A stretch of DNA of 64,000 nucleotides from an uncultured Acetatifactor sp. (GTDB taxonomy: Bacteria > Bacillota > Clostridia > Lachnospirales > Lachnospiraceae). Below, piece by piece: positions 1 to 8,410 of the stretch. The DNA lies in NCBI GenBank assembly GCA_910589035.1, contig CAJUSI010000025.1:62001-126000 (forward strand), given 5' to 3'. The notes under the pieces are model-generated. The model saw only the letters and a program-made list of their open reading frames with translations. It was not told where the DNA came from and did not search any database. The position numbers and the translations under genes are program-made. The stretch's first letter is position 1; every line of letters starts with the position of its first letter.

Positions 1-178
1 CTGCTGTCCATCCAAAAGGAAGCATCAGCTTTTTGCTGTCCTTCACACCTATAACCGTTCCGTCATCCTTTGTTCCGATATATATTTTCCCGCCTCCGGC
101 ATTGGCAAATCCGCATATCCACTTCAGATATTCATCCCGCCAGGATTGTTTCCATTCTATATTCTGATTTTCCCCCAT
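1..178 (-). CDS. AlbA_2-type (Schlafen/RecG-like) N-terminal fragment, cut by window edge
   Basis: Starting at the ATG at 178 the minus strand encodes MGENQNIEWKQSW, followed by FANAGGGKIYIGTKDDG and VIGVKD. This is the conserved opening of AlbA_2 proteins (putative DNA-binding regulators and RecG-like ATPases): E-x-K near the start, FAN..GG, iG..ddG. A GGAAGGGAG-like ribosome binding site precedes it. 59 codons are visible and the gene runs off the left edge. After KDSKKLM the family usually continues EDIPNKI-like, but here reads LPFGWTA, so the gene may already be frameshifted or truncated. Family call is fairly secure; intactness is unknown. Confidence 0.6.
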   Translation of the reverse strand, partial: MGENQNIEWKQSWRDEYLKWICGFANAGGGKIYIGTKDDGTVIGVKDSKKLMLPFGWTA

Positions 179-311
179 ATAATATCAATCTCCCTTCCAT
201 AACACGCTTTTGGGCGCCGGCTCTTATGAATTTGATTTTCTCATGCCCCACACAGCACCAATCTTTAGCGGCATGTTTCTCAGGCGGCCTCCTCCATCCA
301 GACAGCCTTCC

Positions 312-1013
312 CTAATACAGCTCAATAATGGCCCTTCCCATTTTCCCGTCCATGCCCCTGCTGATGGGGAGCTCTTCCCCGTTCTTCAGCACGGCGCAGC
401 TGCTTTTGATTCTGGCCACATGATTTAAGTTCACCAGGAAGGAGCGCTGGCATTTGAAGAAATACTTGTCAAGTGCCTCCTCCATCTCCCCCAGGGAGGC
501 CTTCATACGGTAGTCCCGTTCCTGTGTGTGAATGCGGACGTACTGCTTCTGGGCTTCTATATACAGGATTTTATCAAATGGGACGAAATCGGTCTGCCTG
601 TCGAAGCTCACCTTCAGACGTTTCTCCGGCTTTGCCAGGTTTGCCGCCGCCCTGTCCAGAACGGCGCCCAGCTTCTGCGCCGAAACCGGCTTCATCAGAT
701 AATGCAGCGCCGCCACCTCATATCCCTCCGCCATGAAATCCGGAAATCCGGTGACGAATACGATCTGCAGCCTGTCGTCCTTCTTCCTGATTTTACGCGC
801 CAGCTCCACGCCGTTTAACCCGCCCATCTCTATGTCCAGCAGCAGGATCCGGAAATCGTTCTCTTCCTCATAGGAAAACAAAAAGGCCTCGGCGGAGGGA
901 AATGTCTTTACAAAAGCTCTGCCGCCATTCCCTTCCGCCCAAGTCTCCACAAGTCCGGATAGATACTCCGCGTCTGCCGCGCAATCGTCGCAGACCGCAA
1001 TCTTATATGTCAT
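312..1013 (-). CDS. LytTR-family response regulator
   Basis: A 233-aa AgrA/VirR-like two-component regulator. The receiver domain (about residues 3-118) has the acidic pair D9/D10, the phosphoacceptor D60 in LLLDIEM and the lysine in LMKP. The LytTR DNA-binding domain (about 135-233) contains VSFDRQTDFVPFDKILYIEAQ and FFKCQRSFLVNL. Such proteins usually control peptide-sensing, bacteriocin or surface genes. No partner histidine kinase is visible inside the window; it may lie beyond the left edge. The ribosome binding site GGAGGAGAGAATGGG lies inside the last copy of a 57-bp tandem repeat. Confidence 0.9.
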   Translation of the reverse strand: MTYKIAVCDDCAADAEYLSGLVETWAEGNGGRAFVKTFPSAEAFLFSYEEENDFRILLLDIEMGGLNGVELARKIRKKDDRLQIVFVTGFPDFMAEGYEVAALHYLMKPVSAQKLGAVLDRAAANLAKPEKRLKVSFDRQTDFVPFDKILYIEAQKQYVRIHTQERDYRMKASLGEMEEALDKYFFKCQRSFLVNLNHVARIKSSCAVLKNGEELPISRGMDGKMGRAIIELY

Positions 1014-1020
1014 CCCATTC

Positions 1021-1175
1021 TCTCCTCCAGATGCTCCTTTTAGTCCTCCTGCAGGAGCAAAGCCATGAGAATCCTTTACTTCTCCGGATTCTCCCTGTAA
1101 TCCGCCTGCAGGAGCAAAGCAACGGGGCCCCTCTTACTCCTCCAGATACTCCCGGTAATCCGTCTCGCTGGCAAA
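1021..1175 (-). repeat. Degenerate tandem repeat, period about 57 bp, ~2.7 copies
   Basis: Successive units start near 1024, 1082 and 1138 on the plus strand and share CTCCnGATnCTCC, then TnnTCCnCCTGC, then AGGAGCAAAGC in the first two. On the minus strand one unit forms the last ~11 codons of the 33-aa small gene and the final unit supplies the Shine-Dalgarno of the LytTR gene. The pattern suggests local duplication of the small gene's 3' end. Confidence 0.7.
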
Positions 1176-1235
1176 CAGGATGTATTTTCCCCCCACCAGT
1201 CCCATATAACCCTCCGCCGTGTGATAGCCCTTCAT
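1134..1235 (-). CDS. 33-aa small protein, unknown function
   Basis: An ATG preceded by an excellent ribosome binding site (AGGAGGGAAACG) opens a 33-codon frame that starts MKGYHTAEGYMGLVGGKYIL and ends with DYREYLEE. The composition (many Tyr, Gly, Glu) and a perfect initiation site argue it is translated. It lies 120 bp upstream of the LytTR regulator in the same direction, so it could be a leader peptide or small effector of that operon. I know of no function; the call rests on the start signal and its protein-like sequence. Confidence 0.55.
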   Translation of the reverse strand: MKGYHTAEGYMGLVGGKYILFASETDYREYLEE

Positions 1236-1339
1236 ATCGTTTCCCTCCTATTCATAAATTTCATAAATCAGTTTGTTTTTCTGTTCTGATTTTTTGTTCT
1301 GAATAGAAGATAACATTTTTTAAGGGCCATAAAACTCCC

Positions 1340-4300
1340 TCAAAGTTCGGGATCCGGCAGTAAAATCCTCATTTCCTCCAAAAGCTCCTCCGTCCTGCCC
1401 AATAAAAGCTCCGCATCCTTTTCGGCCAGTCCGGTCTTCTTATATTTATAAGTCAGGAAGGGCTGGCCGTAGGCCGTGAAGGCCATGCTCTGGCCATATT
1501 TGCGCAGCAGCTCCGGAATCTTCAGCGGATCCACCCGGGCATCCATGCAGAAGGTGAATGCGATTTTTTCCTGCCTGCCCTTGACCTCCGTCATATACAG
1601 CCGGTGGGCCGCCACACGGATCAGGGCGATGCGCAGCAGATTGTCCACGGATTTGGGGATCTCCCCAAAGCGGTCCAGAAGCTCGTCCCTCATGTCGTCC
1701 CGCTCTTTTCCATTCTCAATTCCGGCAATGCGCTTATAGATATCCAGCTTCTGCACCTCGTTGACAATATAGGCAGGCGGAATAAAGGCATCCACATCCA
1801 GATCGATAATGGTTGCAAAATCCTCGACCTCTTTGTCTCCCTTCAAAGTCCCCACGGCCTCGTTGAGCATCTTGCAGTACAGATCATAGCCCACCGCTTC
1901 CATATGCCCGTGCTGGCGCATCCCCAGGAGATTGCCCGCACCGCGGATCTCCAGATCCCGCATGGCAATCTTAAAGCCGCTTCCCAGATCCGTGAATTCC
2001 CGGATGGCAGACAGTCTCTTCTCCGCCACTTCCTTGAGCATCTTATCCCTCTTGTACATCAGAAAGGCATAGGCCGTCCGGTTGGAACGCCCCACGCGCC
2101 CTCTGAGCTGGTAGAGCTGGGACAGCCCCAGATTGTCGGAGTCATGGATGATCATGGTGTTTACATTGGGAATATCCAGCCCCGTCTCAATGATGGTGGT
2201 GGATACCAGCACATCGATCTCCCTGTTAATAAAGTCAAACATAATCTTTTCCAGCTCATGCTCCTTCATCTGCCCATGGGCGTAGGATACCGACGCCTCC
2301 GGCAGCAGCGCCGCCACCTGGGCGGTCACATCCGCAATATGATTCACCCTGTTATACACATAATAAACCTGGCCGCCCCTTGCCAGCTCCCGGGAGATAG
2401 CCTCCCTCACCAGTTCCTCATTGTATTCGCACACAAAGGTCTGAATGGGCTGTCTGTCTCCCGGGGGCTCCTCCAGAATACTCATATCCCGGATGCCGAT
2501 CAGGCTCATATGGAGGGTTCTGGGGATGGGGGTTGCCGTCAGTGTCAGCACATCCACGTTTTCCTTCAGCTTCTTGATTTTCTCCTTGTGGGTAACGCCG
2601 AAGCGCTGTTCCTCATCTATGATCAGCAGTCCCAGATCCTTGAATTTTACATCCTCCGAAAGTACCCGGTGGGTGCCGATGACGATATCCACCAGGCCCT
2701 TCTGCAGATCCGATATGGTTTTCTTCATCTCCCCGGGAGTGCGGAAGCGGCTCATCAGATCCACCCTCACCGGGAAATCCTTCATCCGCTGGATAAAGGT
2801 GGTATAATGCTGCTGGGCCAGGATGGTGGTGGGCACCAGGTACACCACCTGCTTGTTCTCCTGCACTGCCTTAAAAGCTGCCCGGATGGCGATCTCCGTC
2901 TTCCCGTAGCCCACGTCCCCGCAGACCAGGCGATCCATAATCTTCGTGCTCTCCATATCCGCCTTGGTTTCCTCGATGGCAGCAATCTGATCCTCCGTCT
3001 CCTCAAACGGAAACATCTCTTCAAACTCCCGCTGCCATACCGTGTCCTTCTCGTAAGGATGTCCCTGGCTCTGCTGGCGCAGTGCGTACAGCTCCACCAG
3101 ATCTCTTGCCACCTCGTTTACGGCGCTGCGGACCTTTGTCTTGGTCTTCTCCCATTCCTTCGATCCCAGCTTATTCAGCTTCGGCTTCCTGGCATCGGCG
3201 GAGGCATATTTCTGTATCACATCCAGTCCGGTGGCCAATACATACAGATTCCCTCCGTCCCGGTACTCTATCTTGATATAGTCCTTGACCACGCCCTCCA
3301 TCTGAACCTTTTCGATTCCCCGGTAGATCCCTAAGCCGTGGCTTTCATGCACCACGTAATCCCCCACTCTCAGCTCATTGAAATCCTTGATTTTCTGGCC
3401 CTGGTAGAGCTTTTTCGCCTTTTTCCTCTTTTTCTCCGCACCGAAAATATCCGTCTCCGAGAGAACCACGAATTTCAGCATGGGGTATTCGAAGCCCTTA
3501 TTCACATGCCCGTAATAGGTGAGCACCTCCCCCGGAATTGCCTCCCGCAGAGGATCCTCCGTGTACACCGCCGCAATCTCCTGATCCCGCAAATCCTCCG
3601 CCAGACGCCTGGCACGGGTTCTGGAGCCGGACAGCAGAAGCACCCTGTAGCCGTTCCTCTTGAAATTCTTCAGATCCTTTACCAACGCCTCGAAGCTGTT
3701 GTTATAAGGCGCTACATTCCTGGCGGCTACATCCGTCCTCAGATCCGCCTTAAAATAGCCTTTTGTCTCCATGGTGGAGACGGTGATCACACAGCCGGTG
3801 AGCATGGCGGCAGCCACCTGCTCCCCGCTGTAGAGAATGTCCATCTGACCGGGCAGTACATAGCCCTTCTCCGCGCGCTGAGCCATGCTCTCCCGGAACT
3901 CCAGCTCCACCGCATCCGCCTGTTCCTTTACCCGATTGGGTTCTTCCACGAAAAACAGAGGCAGGGAATTCCCCGTCCTGCCCGTCTCCTGTCTGCCCTC
4001 CGTAATCCGCACCAGAAGCTGGGGCAGCGTCATGGTATCTTCATAAAAATACCGGATATATCCCTCCAGATTCACCTTTGCCTTGAATTCCAGAAGCTGT
4101 TCCTGCAATTCCTTTACCTGGGTCTTGATTCTGTGCGCTTCCTCGGTGCGGAAGGACTCTCTGAACAGCTTTTCCTGCTTTGCGCCGTCCGCCTCCAGCT
4201 TCTTTAACCCCTTCCGGATGCGCTCTTCCTCCAGCACGAATTCCGTTGCGGGAAATATGGATATGCTCTCCAGATTCTCAATGGAGCGCTGGCTTAGAAT

Positions 4301-4924
4301 GTCAAAGCTGCGGATGGATTCCACCTCGTCCCCCCACAGTTCGATGCGGTAGGGATTCTCCTCCGTCAGGTCGAAAATGTCTATGATACCGCCCCTTACG
4401 GAAAATTGTCCCTGGCTTTCCACCTGATAGCTTTTCTCATATCCCATGGCCACAAGGCGTTCGCAGAGTGTATTTTCCTCCAGAATCCCCCCTTTTTCCA
4501 CATCGATTACATCCCGCTCCCTGTCCCACATTACCTGGGGCGTCATCAGGGCCGCATAGGTGGTCACGATGGTTAAGGGCTTTTTCTCCATGAGCCTGCG
4601 CAGTACCTTCACCCGCTCCTTCACAAGCTGGTTGCCGTGGATATCCGCCTGGAAGAAAATCAGGTCCTTGGCCGGATACAGCATGACATTCCTGTCATAA
4701 AATTTAAATTCCTCATAGATTTCCTTTGCTTTCAGGTCACTGTAAGTAACGATGACTTTGATACGAAAGCCATCGCCCAGTCCGTAGATCATATGCAGCT
4801 TCTGGGAATCCACGCAGCCGGTGAGCGCTGCCACCGCTCCCGGCCCTGCCGTCCTCTTCCTGACGGCGTCCCTGATATTGCCATATTCCGCCAGCTCTTT
4901 GAGCGGCGCCAGTAATGCCTGCAT
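1340..4924 (-). CDS. mfd: Transcription-repair coupling factor Mfd
   Basis: Mfd removes RNA polymerase stalled at DNA lesions and recruits UvrA. The 1194-aa protein has a UvrB-like N-terminal region, a CarD-like RNA-polymerase-interacting module (about 512-585, VGDYVVHESHGLGIYRG), a RecG-like translocase with Walker A GDVGYGKTE (~668), DEEQRFGV (~770) and TATPIPRT, and the C-terminal TRCF domain. The ATG at 4924 is preferred over the one at 4960 because AGGAGG lies 6 nt before it. It follows pth by 169 bp on the same strand, the ancestral pth-mfd order of Firmicutes. Confidence 0.97.
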   Translation of the reverse strand: MQALLAPLKELAEYGNIRDAVRKRTAGPGAVAALTGCVDSQKLHMIYGLGDGFRIKVIVTYSDLKAKEIYEEFKFYDRNVMLYPAKDLIFFQADIHGNQLVKERVKVLRRLMEKKPLTIVTTYAALMTPQVMWDRERDVIDVEKGGILEENTLCERLVAMGYEKSYQVESQGQFSVRGGIIDIFDLTEENPYRIELWGDEVESIRSFDILSQRSIENLESISIFPATEFVLEEERIRKGLKKLEADGAKQEKLFRESFRTEEAHRIKTQVKELQEQLLEFKAKVNLEGYIRYFYEDTMTLPQLLVRITEGRQETGRTGNSLPLFFVEEPNRVKEQADAVELEFRESMAQRAEKGYVLPGQMDILYSGEQVAAAMLTGCVITVSTMETKGYFKADLRTDVAARNVAPYNNSFEALVKDLKNFKRNGYRVLLLSGSRTRARRLAEDLRDQEIAAVYTEDPLREAIPGEVLTYYGHVNKGFEYPMLKFVVLSETDIFGAEKKRKKAKKLYQGQKIKDFNELRVGDYVVHESHGLGIYRGIEKVQMEGVVKDYIKIEYRDGGNLYVLATGLDVIQKYASADARKPKLNKLGSKEWEKTKTKVRSAVNEVARDLVELYALRQQSQGHPYEKDTVWQREFEEMFPFEETEDQIAAIEETKADMESTKIMDRLVCGDVGYGKTEIAIRAAFKAVQENKQVVYLVPTTILAQQHYTTFIQRMKDFPVRVDLMSRFRTPGEMKKTISDLQKGLVDIVIGTHRVLSEDVKFKDLGLLIIDEEQRFGVTHKEKIKKLKENVDVLTLTATPIPRTLHMSLIGIRDMSILEEPPGDRQPIQTFVCEYNEELVREAISRELARGGQVYYVYNRVNHIADVTAQVAALLPEASVSYAHGQMKEHELEKIMFDFINREIDVLVSTTIIETGLDIPNVNTMIIHDSDNLGLSQLYQLRGRVGRSNRTAYAFLMYKRDKMLKEVAEKRLSAIREFTDLGSGFKIAMRDLEIRGAGNLLGMRQHGHMEAVGYDLYCKMLNEAVGTLKGDKEVEDFATIIDLDVDAFIPPAYIVNEVQKLDIYKRIAGIENGKERDDMRDELLDRFGEIPKSVDNLLRIALIRVAAHRLYMTEVKGRQEKIAFTFCMDARVDPLKIPELLRKYGQSMAFTAYGQPFLTYKYKKTGLAEKDAELLLGRTEELLEEMRILLPDPEL

Positions 4925-5093
4925 CTTCTGCCTCCTGATAAAGTCCGGATACCTTTTCATCCGGAACCGTTTCCCTTATCGTCCCTTAGGAACTGTGCAG
5001 ATTTTGTATCAGTTCCTACGCCGGGCAGAGCTGTGTCTCTCCATCTGCCCGGTCGGGGTTCCTCTTTACGCCGGGGCTTCTCCCGGTTCCCTC

Positions 5094-5864
5094 TCAGCCC
5101 TTCCCGGCATCCCTGTCGCCCGGACACTCTGCGAATATCTTTTCTGCGGTGTTTTTCTCTTTGGTTCCGGCTTCCGGATTCGGTTTTGCAGCAGTTTTCT
5201 CTCCGGTTCCGGCTTCCGGATTCGGCCTTGCAGCAGTTTTCTCTCCGGTTCCGGCTTCCGGATTCGGTTTTGCTGTAGTTTTCTCCGTATTTTTGTGCTT
5301 GACGGTATTATAGCGGTTCATGGCTGCATCCGCGCCCTGGGTCAGGATCATGCGGATGGCATCCGCCGCCTGCCCCGCCGCCTCGTCCAGCACTTCCCGC
5401 TCCTTCAGCGAAACATGTCCCAATACATAGTCCGCCAGATCCCAGCCCTCCGGCTTTCCCCCGACACCCATTTTGATTCGGATGAAGCTGTCATGTCCCA
5501 GATGGGCAATAATGCTCTTCAAGCCGTTATGTCCCCCGGCGCTTCCCTTCTTGCGGATGCGGATCTGTCCCACATCCAGGCTGATATCGTCCGAGACAAT
5601 GATCAGCTCAGACGTCTCGTCCGCCTTGTAATAGTCCACCATCTCCCGGACGCTCTCCCCGCTCAGGTTCATAAAAGTTAAGGGCCTGGCAAGAATGCAT
5701 TTCTGTCCTGCCACGATTCCCCTGCCGATGACGGCTTTGTGCTTTTTCTCCAGGACGGAAATTCCCTCCTGCTCCGCCAGCTTCTCCAACACCTGAAATC
5801 CGATGTTATGCCTTGTATTAACATATTCCCTTCCGGGATTTCCAAGTCCTACAATAATATACAT
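5094..5864 (-). CDS. pth: Peptidyl-tRNA hydrolase with repetitive C-terminal tail
   Basis: Pth frees tRNA from peptidyl-tRNA that drops off ribosomes. Residues 1-190 are a normal Pth: GLGNPG (N9), TRHN with catalytic H19, SDDISLD, and GSAGGHNGLKSI. The protein is 256 aa, about 65 longer than the family norm. The extra tail holds three 14-residue repeats built on TAxPNPEAGTGEK (residues 196-237), rich in Pro, Ala, Lys and Glu and probably disordered. AGGAGAATAAA precedes the start. Located just upstream of mfd. Confidence 0.95.
   Translation of the reverse strand: MYIIVGLGNPGREYVNTRHNIGFQVLEKLAEQEGISVLEKKHKAVIGRGIVAGQKCILARPLTFMNLSGESVREMVDYYKADETSELIIVSDDISLDVGQIRIRKKGSAGGHNGLKSIIAHLGHDSFIRIKMGVGGKPEGWDLADYVLGHVSLKEREVLDEAAGQAADAIRMILTQGADAAMNRYNTVKHKNTEKTTAKPNPEAGTGEKTAARPNPEAGTGEKTAAKPNPEAGTKEKNTAEKIFAECPGDRDAGKG
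5154..5279 (-). repeat. Three 42-bp in-frame tandem repeats in pth
   Basis: Three consecutive 42-bp units encode the 14-aa repeats of the Pth tail. The units are nearly identical at DNA level (TTCTCTCCGGTTCCGGCTTC recurs on the plus strand), which points to recent expansion by slippage or unequal recombination. Confidence 0.85.
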
Positions 5865-5909
5865 TTTATTCTCCTGCCTGATGGCACTGCTTTCGCTCAG
5901 TTTCTATGG

Positions 5910-5995
5910 TCTATGATCCAAGGTCTATCGTAGAATCCAGGGGCGGGATTCTATGATCCAAGGTCTATTATAACCTCCTTGGCAGAAAATGACCA
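5910..5995 (-). promoter_or_regulatory. Candidate pth promoter with 19-bp direct repeats
   Basis: On the minus strand TGGTCA (5990-5995), a 17-bp spacer and a perfect TATAAT (5967-5972) form a SigA-like promoter about 100 bp upstream of pth. Two identical 19-bp repeats, TCTATGATCCAAGGTCTAT on the plus strand (5910-5928 and 5950-5968), sit 40 bp apart immediately downstream of the -10 box and could bind a regulator. Confidence 0.5.
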
Positions 5996-6042
5996 GTATA
6001 AATTCATATTGTTGGAGCAGGATAATGTCGTTATGCCGTTAT

Positions 6043-6110
6043 GTTAGGCACTTAACAACGAAATCTTGCGCAGAGTGGTAAGATTCTGGTTCCGGCTTTT
6101 CCGGGTTAGG
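6043..6110 (-). repeat. Dispersed ~65-bp repeat, copy A
   Basis: Reverse-complemented, this reads CCTAACCCGGA, AAGCCGGAACC, then GCGCAAGATTTCGTTGTTAA and CCTAA. The same string of blocks recurs at 36381, 41234, 61022, 61081 and 62651, and partly at 39431. It is intergenic and partly palindromic (CCGGA/TCCGG). Confidence 0.75.
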
Positions 6111-6143
6111 TGGAAGCATTGTACGGGGATGCCGGCAAGTGAC

Positions 6144-6315
6144 GGCGGAAGGGGGCGGGGGGACTTTGCTCGGCCGGGGTAACGCTGCGACGAACTAACT
6201 GGTAACGGAGACTAAGGTGCAAAGGACGCATCTAATTCTCCGTAACCAGTGGATTTCGCCTCCGCTAAGGGCACCCCGTAGGTGCTCTCGTAAAGTCCCC
6301 CCGCCCCCTTCCGCC
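6144..6315. mobile_element. 172-bp palindromic MITE-like element
   Basis: The ends 6144-6167 and 6292-6315 are perfect 24-bp inverted repeats (starting GGCGGAAGGGGGCGGG). Inside are a second inverted pair (6198-6211 with 6237-6250, one mismatch, ACTGGTAACGGAGA) and a small hairpin GCACC-CCGTA-GGTGC near 6271-6285. No transposase and no obvious target duplication are visible. The GC-rich arms contrast with the AT-rich flank. It could be a non-autonomous mobile element or a structured RNA; the size and perfect arms favour the former. Confidence 0.6.
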
Positions 6316-6991
6316 TGTATTTCCGCAATTTGGGCAGAATTATTATACGATTTTCGCAGAATGGTTTTCGCAATTTGTGAAAAATAAATTTATCGCTTCT
6401 CTTCATTATTAACGTATTGTACACAATGATAATGATGCGTAGTATAATGGCGTTATAAATTTGCCTTGCATGTATATGGCATATATTATATAATACAAGC
6501 GTCAAAAGGTATTTAACACTCAAATTGTATTAATTGTCCCTGAATTTTACATAAACTGGCTTTAAATTCATGTTTGGAGAATAATGATATTGAACGTATT
6601 TTTCATACACTTCGCACAATATTAGCAAAAAGTACCCTTTGATTGGCTAATTATTGTATAATTTCGACAATGGAATCCTATCTCAGATTCTGATGTGTAA
6701 TTCTGATAATAGAATCCTATCTTGGATTCCATTGTATAATCAAACTGTAACGAATTCAAATTAGGTATGCCATAAGCTGCAAAGTACCGTAAAATTAAAG
6801 ATTTCATACTACTGAATTTTGCAATAGCATACCTGACAAAAAGTGTTGCAGATCAAATAGATAAATCGGGAGTGGAAGGCAGTAATGAGCTATCGGAAAA
6901 TGACTCCTGGAGAGTTATTCCTGAACGGGTTCTGAATTGTGTATGAGAAAAAACGGAGATTTGAGAAAGCGTTTGTTGAAGGAGGAATGGT
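6316..6991. other. AT-rich intergenic region, 39-bp tandem repeat, no convincing gene
   Basis: This stretch is far more AT-rich than its neighbours. Positions about 6655-6735 hold two copies of a 39-bp repeat (shared core GAATCCTATCT); read on the minus strand it gives ESKIGFYYQNYT/ESEIGFHCRNYT, but no good ribosome binding site supports a gene. I see no RNA gene here. Confidence 0.5.
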
Positions 6992-7444
6992 ATGGTAAGC
7001 TTAGGCGAGATTACGCCGGAAAACTGGCTGGAGGCGGCTCATCTGCAGTTGACCGGAGAACAGTCGGCTTTTGTGGCCGGCCCGGTTGGAATTTTGGCCC
7101 GGGGATATGTCTACCGGGACTGCCGGGCACGGGTGTGGACGGTGGAAGAAGACGGACGGGTGGTGGGCCTTGCCCTGGTCCGGGAGTTTGACGAGGAACC
7201 TCTGGGCTACGAGCTTCAGCAATTCCTCATCGACCGGCGGGAGCAAAACAGGGGCGTGGGCACCGCCGCCCTGGCACTGATTCTGGATCGTCTGCGAGCT
7301 GAGGGGCGATGGCCCACGGTGGAGGTATGTGTCAAACGGGCTGCTCTTCCCGCCCTGCGGGTTTATACGAAGGCGGGCTTTGCCGATTCCGGCTACATAG
7401 ATCCGGATGTGCCCGACGCCCTGAATCTGGTATGTAGGCTGTGA
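6992..7444 (+). CDS. GNAT-family N-acetyltransferase
   Basis: A 150-aa single-domain acetyltransferase. The acetyl-CoA loop is visible as FLIDRREQNRGVGTAALALIL (Q/RxxGxG/A variant QNRGVG) and the C-terminal strand as ALRVYTKAGFADSGYID. The overall layout resembles spermidine/PaiA-like acetyltransferases, but the substrate is not inferable. GGAGGAATGGT precedes the ATG. It stands alone between the repeat-rich gap and the convergent flavodoxin gene. Confidence 0.85.
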   Translation: MVSLGEITPENWLEAAHLQLTGEQSAFVAGPVGILARGYVYRDCRARVWTVEEDGRVVGLALVREFDEEPLGYELQQFLIDRREQNRGVGTAALALILDRLRAEGRWPTVEVCVKRAALPALRVYTKAGFADSGYIDPDVPDALNLVCRL

Positions 7445-7489
7445 GGGGCAAAGCAGCGATGAGCATGCGCCGGAAAATTCATTTCCTCT

Positions 7490-7945
7490 TCATTGTGATA
7501 TAGACGCGATAAGGCTTCCGTAAAAACGCACTGCGCCGTCAATCTCCTCCTGGGTAGGGTGTCCTTTTGCAATCCCTCCTATGAGCCTGAACGGTCCAAA
7601 GGTATCGAAACCGCGGCATCCGTAGGTTCCGGCCACCCTGCAGCCTTTTGCCTCCGCCCTGGCCCGGACGGAATTCGCGTATTTTCCGGTATCGTTTCCG
7701 CAGGTATACAGGAAAAATACCGTTTTCCCCTCCGGCAGGCTTTCCTCCACAAAGCGCTCCGAAGCCTCATAAAATTTCCCGAAAGCCACGCCGCTTGCAA
7801 CGCCGATCAGGTCATAGTCGCTCAGATCCGTGCCGGATACCTCCTCCACCGCCGCCGTCTCGATGCCGTATTTTCCTGCCACCGCGTCCACCAGCTTTCT
7901 GGTATTCCCGTGATGGGTGGATTCATAAATAATTATCGCCTTCAT
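7490..7945 (-). CDS. Flavodoxin-family protein
   Basis: 151 aa with a flavodoxin fold: the FMN phosphate loop YESTHHGNTRK (residues 6-16), LIGVASGVAFGKFYEA and VFFLYTCGND, then GCRGFDTFGPFRLIGGIAKGHP. The last segment is typical of short-chain flavodoxin-like oxidoreductases. Likely an FMN electron carrier. The start at 7945 is chosen because AGGAGAGCGGG lies directly upstream; a longer frame to 8062 lacks support. It diverges from the TetR-type remnant, the arrangement usual for a TetR regulator and its target. Confidence 0.85.
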   Translation of the reverse strand: MKAIIIYESTHHGNTRKLVDAVAGKYGIETAAVEEVSGTDLSDYDLIGVASGVAFGKFYEASERFVEESLPEGKTVFFLYTCGNDTGKYANSVRARAEAKGCRVAGTYGCRGFDTFGPFRLIGGIAKGHPTQEEIDGAVRFYGSLIASISQ

Positions 7946-8053
7946 CCCGCTCTCCTTTCCCATACCCGTGTCAAATAAAGCTTGCTCCACATTACTATAA
8001 TCATTTGTCCTGCACTCTTTGTCTGATTTCAGAATAGCATGGGCTTTGTATAA

Positions 8054-8410
8054 TTGCAACAAATTTCAAATTTGCTCTGCCATTTGAAGGAGCAGAAGAA
8101 GGACATCATCCCTGTGCTGTCCGGCGAGAGCAGCGATCTTTTCATGCGGTATTTCAAGGCTTATCTGGAACAGCTTTTTACAGACTATGCGGCATGTGAA
8201 ATATACGCCGCACCCGGAGCGGCAGCTTTTGTTTCCATCCCCGAAGACTTTGTCATAAATCATTATGTGAGCGGTTTTGCGGAAGCGGTAAAATGGTGGG
8301 CAGGCAGCGCCATGAAAGCCGCCCCCGAAAAAGTAGTGGAATATTACATGGCGCTGAATCAAAGCCTGCGCAGGGAAGCGGAAAAATCTCACCAGTTTTC
8401 ATCCACATAG
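8054..8410 (+). pseudogene. TetR-family regulator remnant (C-terminal half only)
   Basis: The frame encodes KKDIIPVLSGESSDLFMRYFKAYLEQLF and YAAPGAAAFVSIPEDFVINHYVSGFAEAVKWWAGS, which match the ligand-binding C-terminal domain of TetR regulators of the DhaS-like (TetR_C_7) kind. The N-terminal helix-turn-helix is absent: upstream is the intergenic flank of the flavodoxin gene, without a ribosome binding site. The 3' end overlaps the lipoprotein remnant by 22 bp. Probably non-functional. Confidence 0.65.

Noticed and set aside
1604..4207. Long plus-strand frames opposite mfd
   Set aside because: Antisense shadows of mfd; compositionally odd (His/Gln/Leu-rich) and no start signals.
6212..6523. 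103-aa minus-strand ORF
   Set aside because: It reads through one arm of the 172-bp palindrome and AT-rich DNA, without a ribosome binding site or domain.
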